In this document: positions 1 to 8,355 of the stretch, in pieces | Layout of the letters: each line of letters starts with the position of its first letter | Position numbering within the stretch: position 1 is the first letter of the stretch | Origin: Kitasatospora sp. NBC_00458 | GTDB lineage: Bacteria; Actinomycetota; Actinomycetes; Streptomycetales; Streptomycetaceae | DNA: 64,000 nt | Reading direction: 5' to 3' | Assembly (NCBI RefSeq): GCF_036013975.1 | Contig: NZ_CP107904.1 | Span: 1,178,001 to 1,242,000, forward strand | Translations under genes and position numbers: made by a program | The notes under the pieces: generated by a model | Databases searched by the model: none | What the model was told of the DNA's origin: nothing | What the model saw: only the letters and a program-made list of their open reading frames with translations

Positions 1-1
1 C

Positions 2-790
2 CTCACGCCCGTCACGCGCGACGGGGACGACCTGCACTTCCGCCTGCTCCGGTGCTCCACGAACCTCTCGGGGCCGACCGAGGGCTTCCGCCCGACCGAC
101 ACGCAGATCGTGGAGGCCCTGAACCGCGAGGCCGCCGCCGTCTTCCGGGACCACGCACCGCTGAACCACGTCCTCGCCCAGACCTACCACAACACCCTCG
201 CCACGGCCGAGCGCAAGCAGTCCAAGGCCAGGATCTCGGCCCACGCCGACAAGACCAAGGACATGCCCGTCAACGGCGTCATGGCCTTCTGCACCTTCTA
301 CGACCGGCTCGACGGACTGCGGCCGCTGGCCGGGGACCCCTTCGATCTGGGCGTGAAGGGTGCCAGCGGGCTGACCCGGCTCCGGTTCCACCTCAAGGAG
401 CCCGGGAGGCGGACCACCGGGCCCGACGGGGCAGCGCTCCCCGAGCAGTTCACCCTGACCCTCCACCCCGGCTCCGTGTTCCTCATGCCGCTGTCCACCA
501 ACCGCCTGTACACCCACGAGATCCGGCCCTCGGCACTGGACGCCGGGCTGCTCCCGACCCGCCTGGGCTACGTGGTGCGCTGCTCGAAAGCCGAAGCCGT
601 CCACAGGGACGGCCACACGTTCCTCACGACGGCCGACGGCCCGGTGCGGCTGGGACCGCCCACACCGGCCGGCATGGACGAGCTGCGCAGGCTGTACGCG
701 GAGGAGAACAGGACCTCGTCCTTCGTCGACTACGGCGACGCGTTCCCCTTCAGCATGAACACGGGGGACTACCTTGCCCCCCGGGCCTAG
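2..790 (+). CDS. 2-oxoglutarate/Fe(II) oxygenase-like protein, copy A (5' end outside window)
   Basis: The frame is open from base 2, so the gene starts upstream of the window; about 262 residues are visible. It resembles AlkB-like 2-oxoglutarate/Fe(II) dioxygenases. A His-x-Asp pair (AHADKTKDMP) is followed about 95 residues later by a distal His in STNRLYTHEIRP, and an Arg-rich segment (LPTRLGYVVRCSK) could bind 2-oxoglutarate. That is the order expected for the iron facial triad. The last 40 residues (ENRTSSFVDYG...TGDYLAP) match the end of the next protein, so the two genes look like an old tandem duplication. Its stop lies 17 bases inside the next gene, which suggests translational coupling. 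The substrate is unknown; both repair and small-molecule hydroxylation are possible. Confidence 0.7.
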   Translation, partial: LTPVTRDGDDLHFRLLRCSTNLSGPTEGFRPTDTQIVEALNREAAAVFRDHAPLNHVLAQTYHNTLATAERKQSKARISAHADKTKDMPVNGVMAFCTFYDRLDGLRPLAGDPFDLGVKGASGLTRLRFHLKEPGRRTTGPDGAALPEQFTLTLHPGSVFLMPLSTNRLYTHEIRPSALDAGLLPTRLGYVVRCSKAEAVHRDGHTFLTTADGPVRLGPPTPAGMDELRRLYAEENRTSSFVDYGDAFPFSMNTGDYLAPRA

Positions 791-1556
791 GATCCCGGAC
801 GAGATCCTCTCGTGCACCCTGCCGGCCGGGGAGGACCTCTTCGCCGAGCTGTCCGCGTCGGCCCGCCTGGACGACGTCGGAAAGGGCCGGCGCGGTGCCG
901 TGCTCACCAGGACCGACGGGACCGGTGGCGTGCCCCTCGTCCGGACCACCACGCGGTACGGCGGCCCGGCGCAGCCCTTCCGGGCGGTGCACGAGCGGCT
1001 GGCACGACAGGTGCGGGAACTCCTGGCGCTCCCGGTCGGCTTCGACAACGCCCTCATCGAGACCTACACGAACGCCTACCGGACCATGGGCAGCCACTCC
1101 GACCAGGCCCTCGACCTGGCCGACGGTTCGTTCATCGCCCTCTTCTCCTGCTACCGGCACCCCGAGGCCACCCCGCCGAGGAAGCTGGTCTTCGAATCCA
1201 AGGCGTCCGGCGAGGGGTCGGGTGACGAGGGGTTCGAGGTCCCCCTCACCCACCACGGCGTCGTCGCCTTCTCCGTCGCCTCGAACCGGCGGCTCCGGCA
1301 CAGGATCGTCCTGGACGCGCCCGCGCAGCCGGCGGACAACCAGTGGCTGGGGGTGACCTTTCGGACGTCGAAGACCATCGTCCGGTTCCGCGACGGAGAG
1401 GCGTACCTCCGGGAGGGCGAGCGCCTCGTACCGGCCGACGACGAGCAGCGGCAGGAGTTCTACCGGCTGCGGCGCCGCGAGAACCGGGAAACGGACTTCG
1501 TCTACCCCCCGCTCACGTACACCCTCAGCGAGGGCGACCTGATGCCGCCCGGCTGA
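774..1556 (+). CDS. 2-oxoglutarate/Fe(II) oxygenase-like protein, copy B
   Basis: This 260-residue protein is related to the preceding gene. It has His-x-Asp in MGSHSDQALDLADGSF, a distal His in NRRLRHRIVLD, and a following Arg in WLGVTFRTSKT, as in AlkB-like dioxygenases. The start chosen is TTG at 774, preceded by GGGGGA at about 763-768; no in-frame ATG or GTG lies close by. It overlaps copy A by 17 bases. The two proteins share their C-terminal layout (short helix, ENR, aromatic stretch, [ST]xGD.xxP). Both keep all three predicted metal ligands, so a heterodimer or two separate substrates are both possible. I cannot name the substrate. Confidence 0.7.
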   Translation: MPPGPRIPDEILSCTLPAGEDLFAELSASARLDDVGKGRRGAVLTRTDGTGGVPLVRTTTRYGGPAQPFRAVHERLARQVRELLALPVGFDNALIETYTNAYRTMGSHSDQALDLADGSFIALFSCYRHPEATPPRKLVFESKASGEGSGDEGFEVPLTHHGVVAFSVASNRRLRHRIVLDAPAQPADNQWLGVTFRTSKTIVRFRDGEAYLREGERLVPADDEQRQEFYRLRRRENRETDFVYPPLTYTLSEGDLMPPG

Positions 1557-1572
1557 CCCGCCGGCCGGGCCC

Positions 1573-1603
1573 GGGGCCGTCCGTCCCCTGTGCGGACGGC
1601 TCC
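1573..1603. terminator. Hairpin after the oxygenase pair
   Basis: GCCGTCCG (1576-1583) pairs with CGGACGGC (1593-1600) around a 9-base loop, and further G-C and G-T pairs extend the stem to 1573/1603. There is no U-tract, as is usual in high-GC actinomycetes. It lies between convergent genes and could stop transcription from both sides. Confidence 0.5.
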
Positions 1604-1645
1604 GGGCGCACCGGCGCGGCGCGTCAGTCGGGCTGCATGAGGCAC

Positions 1646-1729
1646 GGCGCGTCAGGCGCAGCGTGTCCGGCACGGCGCGTCCGGCGCGGCGCGTCAGGCG
1701 CAGCGTGTCCGGCACGGCGCGTCCGGCGC
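1646..1729. repeat. Perfect 42-bp tandem duplication
   Basis: The unit at 1646-1687 is repeated exactly at 1688-1729. Shorter fragments of the same unit (GGCACGGCGCGTC) flank it on the left. It occupies the gap between the convergent oxygenase and hydrolase genes and carries no convincing reading frame. Confidence 0.85.
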
Positions 1730-1832
1730 GGCACGGCCTGTGCGGCGCGCCCCACCGGGCGGGCCGCTGCCGATCGCCACGGCCCGCCGGGCGGAGCCGC
1801 GACCGCAGCCACGACCGCAGCCACGGCCACCG

Positions 1833-2738
1833 TCACCCCGCCATGGCACGGCGCAGCGCGGCGGCGAGTTCGGCGACCTGCCGTTGGGAGACCTCGGCGG
1901 ACAGGATCGCCTGCGAACCGTGGAACGTGCCCGGCCACTGGTGCAGTTCGACCGAGACCCCGGCCCGCAGCAGGCGCAGCGCGTACTCGATGTTCTCGTC
2001 CCGGAGCGGGTCGAACTCCGCGCTGGCGATGTACGCCGGTGGCAGGCCGGACACGTCGGCGGCCCGGGCCGGGGCCGCGTACGGGGTGGCCGGCCGGCCG
2101 CCGAGGTAGTGCCGCCAGGACGCGGCGATCTTGTCCCGGTCCTGCCAGGGCGTGTCGGTGAAGTTCACCTGCGACCACGTCTCCTGGCGGTCGTCCAGCC
2201 CGGGCTCGTTGAGCAGCTGGAAGCGGATCGGCGGCCCCTGTTCGTCGCGCGCCCGCAGCGCCGCCCCGGCCGCGAGCCCCGCGCCCGCGCTGTGGCCGCC
2301 GACCGCTATCAGCGCCGGGTCCACGCCGAGTTCGGCCGCGTGCTCGGCCGTCCAGGCCAGGACGGCGAGGACGTCGTCGAGGGCCGCCGGGTAGTGGTGT
2401 TCGGGGGCCCGGCGGTAGTCCACCGAGATCACCACCGCGCCCGAGCCGGCGGCGAGCATGGCGGCCCACGGGTGTTCGGTGTCCAGGTCGCCGAAGACCA
2501 TGCCGCCGCCGTGCATCCAGACGACGGCGCCCCGGGCGTGCTGCGGGCGGTAGATCCGCACGGGCACGCCCGGGTCGCCGGGCACCGTGCGGTCCTCGAC
2601 GGTCATGCCCGAGGTGTCGGGTGCCGGGCGCGCGGCGGCCCGGGCGGCGAAGTCCCTGCGGGTGGCGAGCGGTTCGGCCATGTCGATCGGCGGGAGCATC
2701 GGGATGAATGCTTCGAGTTCGGGATCCATGACGACCAT
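1833..2738 (-). CDS. Alpha/beta hydrolase, hormone-sensitive-lipase-type esterase
   Basis: This 301-residue carboxylesterase belongs to the HSL-like family. It has the oxyanion-hole motif HGGG (VVWMHGGGMVFGD), the nucleophile motif GHSAG, a catalytic Asp in SAEFDPLRDE and the catalytic His in GTFHGSQ, in the canonical order and spacing. No signal peptide is visible, so it is probably cytoplasmic and hydrolyses small acyl esters. ATG at 2738 is used; a second ATG at 2729 (residue 4), with AGG upstream, is equally plausible. It is divergent from the PucR-type regulator at 2848, about 109 bp away, so that regulator is a natural candidate to control it. Confidence 0.85.
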   Translation of the reverse strand: MVVMDPELEAFIPMLPPIDMAEPLATRRDFAARAAARPAPDTSGMTVEDRTVPGDPGVPVRIYRPQHARGAVVWMHGGGMVFGDLDTEHPWAAMLAAGSGAVVISVDYRRAPEHHYPAALDDVLAVLAWTAEHAAELGVDPALIAVGGHSAGAGLAAGAALRARDEQGPPIRFQLLNEPGLDDRQETWSQVNFTDTPWQDRDKIAASWRHYLGGRPATPYAAPARAADVSGLPPAYIASAEFDPLRDENIEYALRLLRAGVSVELHQWPGTFHGSQAILSAEVSQRQVAELAAALRRAMAG

Positions 2739-2835
2739 CCTGCGGGGCCGCCGCCCCGGGGTCGCCCGCCGTCCGTCGCGCGTCCCGGCCCGATCACGCG
2801 CCGTCCGGCGGCTCCGCCCCGCCGCGGCGGGGACC

Positions 2836-2841
2836 TATCCT
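2836..2841 (+). promoter_or_regulatory. Candidate -10 box of a leaderless promoter
   Basis: TATCCT at 2836-2841 is followed by only six bases before the ATG at 2848, and no AGG/GAGG ribosome binding site lies between them. Transcription would then begin at or next to the start codon, giving a leaderless mRNA as is common in actinomycetes. No good -35 box is visible. Confidence 0.4.
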
Positions 2842-2847
2842 CCTGCC

Positions 2848-3882
2848 ATGGAGGCACTGGCCGATCGGCTGTCGCAACTGGATTCGCACGTCCACGGCGC
2901 GATCCGCGTCGTCGCGTTCTACGACACGCTGATGCGCCGCCGGGTGGACCTCGCCGCGCTCGCCCGGGCCTCGGCGGGCCTGGCCGAGTGCGTGGCCGGG
3001 GTGCGGCTCCACGGCGCGGGGCGGACGATCCGCATGACGGCCGACGGGCGGGAGGCGTCCGCCCCGTCGGCGCCCGCCTCCAGCACGGCGCCGGTGACCC
3101 TCGACGACGAGGAGATCGGCGCGGTGTGGCTGGAGCGCCCCGGCCCGCCGAACCCGCTCGACGACGTGCTCCTCGACCGGCTCGCCATCGCCGTCGCGGC
3201 GGCCGCCGAACGCTACGGCCCGGCCCGCACCACCATGGCCGACCCGGCCCTGGTCGAGCTGGTGGTCGGTTCCGACGGCGACGAGGCGGCCAGGGCGCGG
3301 GCGCTGCGCCTGCTGGGCTTCGACGCCGGCCGGCCGGTCCGGGTGGTCGCCGTGCGGTCGCCGCTGCCCCTCGACCGGATCGGCGGCCTGGTCTGCCCGG
3401 ACCACCCGGTGAAGGCGGCCCGGATCGCCGACACGGGCGTCATCCTGGCCGGCGCCGTCGACGCGGCACGGTTCCCCGCCGGTGTCCGCGCGGGCCTCGG
3501 CGCCGCCGTGCGGCCCGACCTGTCCTGGCGGGAGGCCCGCACCGCCCTGCGCTTCACCACCGCGCGCCGGCCGGTCGTCCGCCACGAGGAGCTCGGGTCC
3601 CTGGCGCTGCTCGCCGACGTGCCCCCGGAGGCCGTGCGGAACAACGCCGACGTGGCCGCGATCGCCCGGATCGCCGACAGCCCGGAGGAGTTGGAGACCC
3701 TGGACGCCTACTGCGCCACCGGCTCCCTGCGCCGGGCGGCGGACCTCCTCCACCTGCACCACAGCAGCGTCGCCCGCCGGCTGGAGCAGACCGCCAGGAC
3801 CCTGGGCATCGAGCTCACCGAACCCGCCGGGCTGCTGCGGGCCGGGCTCGCGCTCACCGCGTGGCGGCTGCTCGACGACTGA
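2848..3882 (+). CDS. PucR-family transcriptional regulator
   Basis: This is a 344-residue protein. The C-terminal 65 residues (ETLDAYCATGSLRRAADLL, then SSVARRLEQTARTLG and a terminal W-R-L-L) match the PucR C-terminal helix-turn-helix, which binds DNA as a dimer. The region at about residues 120-260 resembles the GGDEF-like middle domain of CdaR/PucR proteins, and the N-terminus is probably sensory. The reading frame is open further upstream, but ATG 2848 gives the family-typical N-terminus. It is transcribed away from the esterase gene and may control it. It is followed by a convergent terminator at 4001-4027. Confidence 0.8.
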   Translation: MEALADRLSQLDSHVHGAIRVVAFYDTLMRRRVDLAALARASAGLAECVAGVRLHGAGRTIRMTADGREASAPSAPASSTAPVTLDDEEIGAVWLERPGPPNPLDDVLLDRLAIAVAAAAERYGPARTTMADPALVELVVGSDGDEAARARALRLLGFDAGRPVRVVAVRSPLPLDRIGGLVCPDHPVKAARIADTGVILAGAVDAARFPAGVRAGLGAAVRPDLSWREARTALRFTTARRPVVRHEELGSLALLADVPPEAVRNNADVAAIARIADSPEELETLDAYCATGSLRRAADLLHLHHSSVARRLEQTARTLGIELTEPAGLLRAGLALTAWRLLDD

Positions 3883-4246
3883 GCGGGCGGTCTGCGGGTG
3901 GCGGTCGGCGGGTGGCGGTCGGCGGGGTCGCCACCGGCGGGATCCGCGACGACCGGCCGTCCACCTGTCCGCCGTCACCGGGGCCCCGCCCGGTGTCCGA
4001 CGCCCGCCCGCCGGTGTCGGGCGGGCGGTGCCGTGACGCGGCACCGGGCGGTCCTCCGTCGGACGGACGGGCCCCGCCACGTACGGCGGATCCCCGGGGA
4101 GCGGACGTACGGCGGCCCGGCCGGTCCCGGCGGCGGCGCACCCGAGCCCGCTGCCGACCGCCGCCCGGCGACCGCCGCCACCCGCACCGGGTCAGGCGGG
4201 CGGCGCCGAGCCGTACGACCCCGGGACTCCCCGGCCTCCGCCCCCC
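3883..4246. other. Non-coding gap between convergent genes
   Basis: This 364-bp gap holds a short near-direct repeat (GGGTGGCGGTCGGCG, about 3895-3925), the strong hairpin at 4001-4027 and otherwise G/C-rich sequence with no supported gene on either strand. Confidence 0.6.
4001..4027. terminator. Bidirectional terminator hairpin
   Basis: Bases 4001-4010 (CGCCCGCCCG) pair perfectly with 4018-4027 around a 7-base loop. It sits between the ends of the PucR-type regulator (3882) and the kinase gene (4247, opposite strand), so it probably serves both. Confidence 0.6.
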
Positions 4247-7200
4247 TCACTCCCCCGCCCTGCGGGCCGTCCACACGGCCGTGTAGCAGGCGAGCGGGAG
4301 GGCCACGAGCAGGGCGGCCCAGAAGGCGGCGTGGCCCCACAGGCCGGCGATCCAGCCGAACAGGCCGTCCGGCACCGGGATCCGCAGGGCCTCCAGCGGT
4401 CCGAGCGGCGGCGGCCAGGCTCCGAGGACGACGACGCCCACCGCCGACCCGGCCAGCAGGCGGGGTGCGGCCCGCGGCGTGGCCGTCGCGCTGAGGAAGG
4501 CGAGGAAGGCCAGCAGGACGAGGAAGTCCGCCTGGTAGGCGGCGCCGACCTGACCGGTGCCCCAGGACTCCGGGGTCGGATGGGGCCCGCTGACGGCGAG
4601 TCGGACCTCGACGGCGGCCCAGAGCAGCAGCGCCAGGACGAGGGTGCCGCCCGCCGCGAAGACCAGCCGGTCGCGGAAGCCGTCGCGGCCGGTGCGCCAG
4701 CGGTCGGGTCCGGCGCCCCGGGCGCGGCGCCGGGCCGCGAGCCGTCGGCGGTCGCCGGTGGCCCGCTGTTCGGCCTCGGTGGCGGGGGCGAGCAGCCAGC
4801 GGTTGGAGCGGTCGTTGAGGGCCAGCGCGAGGACGACGGCGGCCGTCGCCGCGACGCCCGCCCAACTGCCCAGGCCGCCTTCGAACATGATCACCCGCTC
4901 GACCACCGTGGGCGGCGGCTTGAGCACCGTCATGGGGGGACCGAGCCGCAGGTAGCCGATGGCGAAGGCGGCGGCCACGACCAGGAAGAGCACCCGCCGG
5001 CCGATCCGCGCCGGGTAGGCGGCCACCGCGACGGCGGCGGCGAGGGCCGCGCCCAGCTGTCCGACCGTCTCGCGGGCCGCCTGTTCCCCGGCGGTCCGCA
5101 GCGGGCCCCCGAACGCGCCCTCGGGCAGGATCGCGCCGCCCACCCCGGCGTCGACGGCGATCCGCCAGACCGCGCCCGACCAGAGCGTCAGGGCGAGGCC
5201 GAGGAGCAGCAGCACGGCGGCCGCCGCGCGCCGGGGAAGTGCGCCCCGGGCGCCCCGCCACCAGGCGCGCGCCGACGTCTTCCAGGCGCCCCGTCCGGCA
5301 CCGGTCCGCGCCCCCTCGGCACGGACGCTCCGCACGTGCAGCACCGCGGCCGCGGCCAGCACGGCCCGGCCGTCGGCCGTGGCCGGGGCGGCGGCCAGCG
5401 CACGGCGGCGCAGCTCCGCCCAGGTGCGCCGGAACCGGTCCCGCTCACCGCGCAGCACGGCCGACCGCACCGTACCGGCCGCGTCGGCGACGACGGTGGC
5501 GGCCGTGTGGGCCGCCGCGGGCAGCACGCGCAGCGGGCCCGGCAGCGAGGAGAGCCGCCGCACCACCGCGAGGCGCTGCTCGTCGGGCTGGACGGTGAGC
5601 AGCAGGGCCCAGCGCCGGGCCGCCGTCCGCTCCTCGGCGGTGAGCCCGCCGTCACCGCCCCCGCCGCGGCCACCACGGCGCCCGCCCCTGCGGCCGCCGC
5701 CCCCGCCCCGGCCGCCCAGGGCCCGGGCCTCCCGCTCGACCGCGTCCATGACGGCGGGCAGTTCGGTCAGCGCGAGCAGCCGGAGGCAGGACCGTTCCGG
5801 GCAGGCCGCGTGCCCGCAGCGGAACCGGGCGGCCAGGGCCGGCAGCCCGGCGGCGATCAGTTCGTCGACGAAGGCGGCGGCGTCCTCCTCCCCGGCCAGC
5901 CGGGCCAGCCCGATCGAGTCCACCCTGCGGTCCCGCACGGACGGGACCGCCTCCGGCGCGAACACCGCGCCCAGCGCCAGCACCGCGCGGGAGGCCGCAC
6001 GCGACCGGTCCTGTGCGGTGCCGCGGTCGACGTCCTTCAGGTAGTGGAGGTCGAGCGCGGTGTCCTTGACCTCGTCGCGGAGCCAGTCGCGCAGCCGCCG
6101 CGCCCCACCGCCGACCAGCCAGGCCGCCGCGTCGGCCGACCCGGCGAGCATCGTCTCCGCCAGCGCCGCCGGGTCGTGGAAGTCGGCTCCCCGGTAGGCG
6201 ATCGGTCGGTGCGCGGGCCCGGTCGCGGCCTTGGGCGCCTCGGGTGCGACTCGGCTGCGCACCACCTCGGGGGTCCCGCCGGACAGCCAGTCGCGGACCT
6301 GCGGGGCGGTCCAGCGGTCGGCCGGCTCCTTGGTGAACAGGCCCTGCAGCAGCAGCCTCCGGCGCTCGTCGGCCACCGCGGCGAGGTCCACCTCGTCGTC
6401 CATCACCAGCCGGTACTGCAGGGCCTCGTCGCTGACCAGCCCGCCGTCCGCGCGCCGGAAGCGGGTCCGGCCGGTGAACACCTCGTACAGGATGGTGCCC
6501 AGCGCCCACCACGGCCCGGCCCGGTGGTTGTGCCCGGCCAGCTGCTCGGGCGCCATGTAGGCGACGGTGACCTGCATGTCGGCGGAGAAGCGGCGGCTGG
6601 CGGTGAGTCTGGCGACGCCGCCGAAGTCCGCCACCACGAACTGGGGCGCCGACGGACCGCCCCGGCCGCCCGGCCGGACCAGGATGTTCGCCGGTTTGAA
6701 GTCCACCGGGTTGCGGTCGACCGTGGTCTGCCAGAAGTCCAGCAGCGCGACCAGCTCGCGGATGATCCGCTCGGTCTCGCCGGGCCGGTCGAGCCGGCCC
6801 CGGCGGCGCAGGTCGGCGACGTGGTCGGCGAGGGTGACCGGCAGGTACTCCATCGCCATCCAGTCGCGGAGCGCGCCCGCGTGCTCGATCCGCCCGTGGC
6901 CGAGGATCTCGGGGACGTGGCGGCGGAAGGCGGTGTCGCCGAGGTGGGTGAGGAGTTCGGTGTCGGCCTGCACGCCGGGGTTGCCGACCTTGACGGCCGC
7001 GTCGCCGCCGCCGTCGGCGCGGTGGACGTGCCAGACGGTGCCCTCGCTGCCGGAACCGGCGGGGCGGACGGGCCGGTAGCGGTCGGTGAGGGCGGCGGGG
7101 AAGGCGTCCGGGGAGGCGGGGGTGGGCTCGGCGGGGGGCGCGGCGGACGAGCCGGCGGCGGGCGGGGGCTGCGCCGCACGGGGGCGCTGGACGCGGGTGG

Positions 7201-7756
7201 GTGCGCCGGGTGCGGCGGGCGCGGGCCCGGCGGCGGTGGGGGCGGGCCCGCCCCGCTGGAGGCGGGTGCGCGGCCCGGGGACGGCGCCGCCGGTGCCCTT
7301 GCCGCTGTCCGTTCCCTTGCCGGAGCCGGTGCCGGTTCCGGTACCGGTGGTCGCTCCGGCGCCGCTGCCTGCGCCTCCACCTGCACCAGTGCCTGTGCCT
7401 GCGGGGCGGTTCCCCCGCTGGAGCCGGGTCCGCGGGCTCTCGGCCGGACCCGCGTCCGGGCTGCCGGCCTGACCTCCCGCCTGACCGCCCGCCTGACCGC
7501 CCGCCTGACCGCCCGCCCGGCCACCGGCCGGGTTCCCCGCCGGTGGCCCTCCGGTACCGGCCCGGCCGCCGTTCGCCGGCCGGGCCGGGCGCTGGAGCCG
7601 GGTCCGCGGGCTCTCCGCGGGCGCGGCCTCCCCCGGCCCCGGCGCCTGCCCCGCTCCCCGGTCCGGGGCCTGGTCCTGCCGCTTCCCCTGTCCCGGCCCC
7701 TGTCCGCGGCCCTGCTTCCGCGTGGCCGGGCCCGGTTCCGGTGGTGTGTCGGCCAT
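4247..7756 (-). CDS. Membrane-anchored Ser/Thr protein kinase with repeated TRLQR motifs
   Basis: This 1169-residue protein ends the operon. The start ATG (7756) follows a GAGGAGGAG site; the open frame further upstream is a shadow of the FHA gene. Residues 1-215 are disordered, with an AGGQ repeat (81-98) and four T-R-[LV]-Q-R motifs at about T52, T110, T164 and T187. The kinase domain (about 225-500) has the Gly loop GSGSEGTV, the Lys in AAVKVG, the catalytic loop PVDFKPANIL, DFG and APE. The catalytic Asp, Lys and Asn are present, but the HRD motif reads PVD, so this is a non-RD kinase. A helical region with a Cys-rich patch (CGHAACPERSC) follows, then about seven hydrophobic segments in the last 380 residues. 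It probably signals at the membrane, phosphorylating operon partners. Confidence 0.8.
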   Translation of the reverse strand: MADTPPEPGPATRKQGRGQGPGQGKRQDQAPDRGAGQAPGPGEAAPAESPRTRLQRPARPANGGRAGTGGPPAGNPAGGRAGGQAGGQAGGQAGGQAGSPDAGPAESPRTRLQRGNRPAGTGTGAGGGAGSGAGATTGTGTGTGSGKGTDSGKGTGGAVPGPRTRLQRGGPAPTAAGPAPAAPGAPTRVQRPRAAQPPPAAGSSAAPPAEPTPASPDAFPAALTDRYRPVRPAGSGSEGTVWHVHRADGGGDAAVKVGNPGVQADTELLTHLGDTAFRRHVPEILGHGRIEHAGALRDWMAMEYLPVTLADHVADLRRRGRLDRPGETERIIRELVALLDFWQTTVDRNPVDFKPANILVRPGGRGGPSAPQFVVADFGGVARLTASRRFSADMQVTVAYMAPEQLAGHNHRAGPWWALGTILYEVFTGRTRFRRADGGLVSDEALQYRLVMDDEVDLAAVADERRRLLLQGLFTKEPADRWTAPQVRDWLSGGTPEVVRSRVAPEAPKAATGPAHRPIAYRGADFHDPAALAETMLAGSADAAAWLVGGGARRLRDWLRDEVKDTALDLHYLKDVDRGTAQDRSRAASRAVLALGAVFAPEAVPSVRDRRVDSIGLARLAGEEDAAAFVDELIAAGLPALAARFRCGHAACPERSCLRLLALTELPAVMDAVEREARALGGRGGGGGRRGGRRGGRGGGGDGGLTAEERTAARRWALLLTVQPDEQRLAVVRRLSSLPGPLRVLPAAAHTAATVVADAAGTVRSAVLRGERDRFRRTWAELRRRALAAAPATADGRAVLAAAAVLHVRSVRAEGARTGAGRGAWKTSARAWWRGARGALPRRAAAAVLLLLGLALTLWSGAVWRIAVDAGVGGAILPEGAFGGPLRTAGEQAARETVGQLGAALAAAVAVAAYPARIGRRVLFLVVAAAFAIGYLRLGPPMTVLKPPPTVVERVIMFEGGLGSWAGVAATAAVVLALALNDRSNRWLLAPATEAEQRATGDRRRLAARRRARGAGPDRWRTGRDGFRDRLVFAAGGTLVLALLLWAAVEVRLAVSGPHPTPESWGTGQVGAAYQADFLVLLAFLAFLSATATPRAAPRLLAGSAVGVVVLGAWPPPLGPLEALRIPVPDGLFGWIAGLWGHAAFWAALLVALPLACYTAVWTARRAGE

Positions 7757-7785
7757 GGCGCCGTTCTCCTCCTCGCGCCCCCGGC

Positions 7786-8355
7786 TCACCGGGGAGCGCC
7801 GAACTCGTCGATCTCGATCACCTGGACGTCGATGTCCTCCGCGAACCGCAGCCGGTGCCCCGGCCACACCGCGGTCGGCCCGTCGACCGGGCGGTCGTCG
7901 ACGTGGGTGCCGTTGGTCGATCCCAGGTCCTCGACGTGGAGGACCCCGTCGATCCAGCGCAGCCGCGCGTGGTGCCGGGAGAGCTGGTCGAACCCGGCCA
8001 GACCGGGGATCGCGGCGCAGTCCGGTTCGTCCCGGCCGATGGCCAGCCCGCCGCCGCCGCGCTGGTGTTCGCCGCGGACCGGCAGCAGCGCGCCCGCGAT
8101 CACCAGCGCCAGCCGCACCACCGGCCGGGCGGGCCGGGCGGGCCGGGTGGCCGCGTCGGGTGTGCCGCCCGCGGGGGCCGCCGGGGCGGGCGGAGGGGCG
8201 GGCTGAGAGGTCGTCGGGGCGGGCGGAGGCGCGTCCTGCGCCGGGTCGTGCCGCTCCAGCTCCACGAAGAAGTGCACCTGGCAGTACCCGCGGGTGCCGG
8301 AGGTCGGACACTCCCCCGGTGCTCCCACCGGGCAGCGGTAGATCACGGTCGCCAC
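7786..8355 (-). CDS. FHA-domain protein with an N-terminal Cys motif
   Basis: This is a 189-residue protein. The C-terminal FHA domain (about 95-185) has the phosphothreonine-binding set: IGRDEPD (Arg), SRHHARL (Ser and His) and STNGTHV (Asn). The N-terminus carries C8, C16 and C25 plus H28 (YRCPVG...ECP...YCQVH), which could bind one metal ion. A Pro/Ala linker joins the parts. Start GTG 8355 has GGGAG upstream and overlaps the radical SAM gene by 13 bases; the kinase gene follows 29 bases downstream. Given this neighbour, the FHA domain most likely reads phosphothreonines made by the kinase, in itself or in the Clp-like or coiled-coil proteins. Confidence 0.8.
   Translation of the reverse strand: MATVIYRCPVGAPGECPTSGTRGYCQVHFFVELERHDPAQDAPPPAPTTSQPAPPPAPAAPAGGTPDAATRPARPARPVVRLALVIAGALLPVRGEHQRGGGGLAIGRDEPDCAAIPGLAGFDQLSRHHARLRWIDGVLHVEDLGSTNGTHVDDRPVDGPTAVWPGHRLRFAEDIDVQVIEIDEFGAPR

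Noticed and set aside
1740..4286. 848-codon plus-strand frame across the hydrolase and regulator genes
   Set aside because: It runs antisense to the HSL-type esterase and out of frame with the PucR-type regulator, both of which have clear motifs.
7757..8311. Upstream extension of the kinase gene
   Set aside because: The extra codons overlap the FHA gene in another frame and lack any domain. A strong ribosome binding site precedes ATG 7756.
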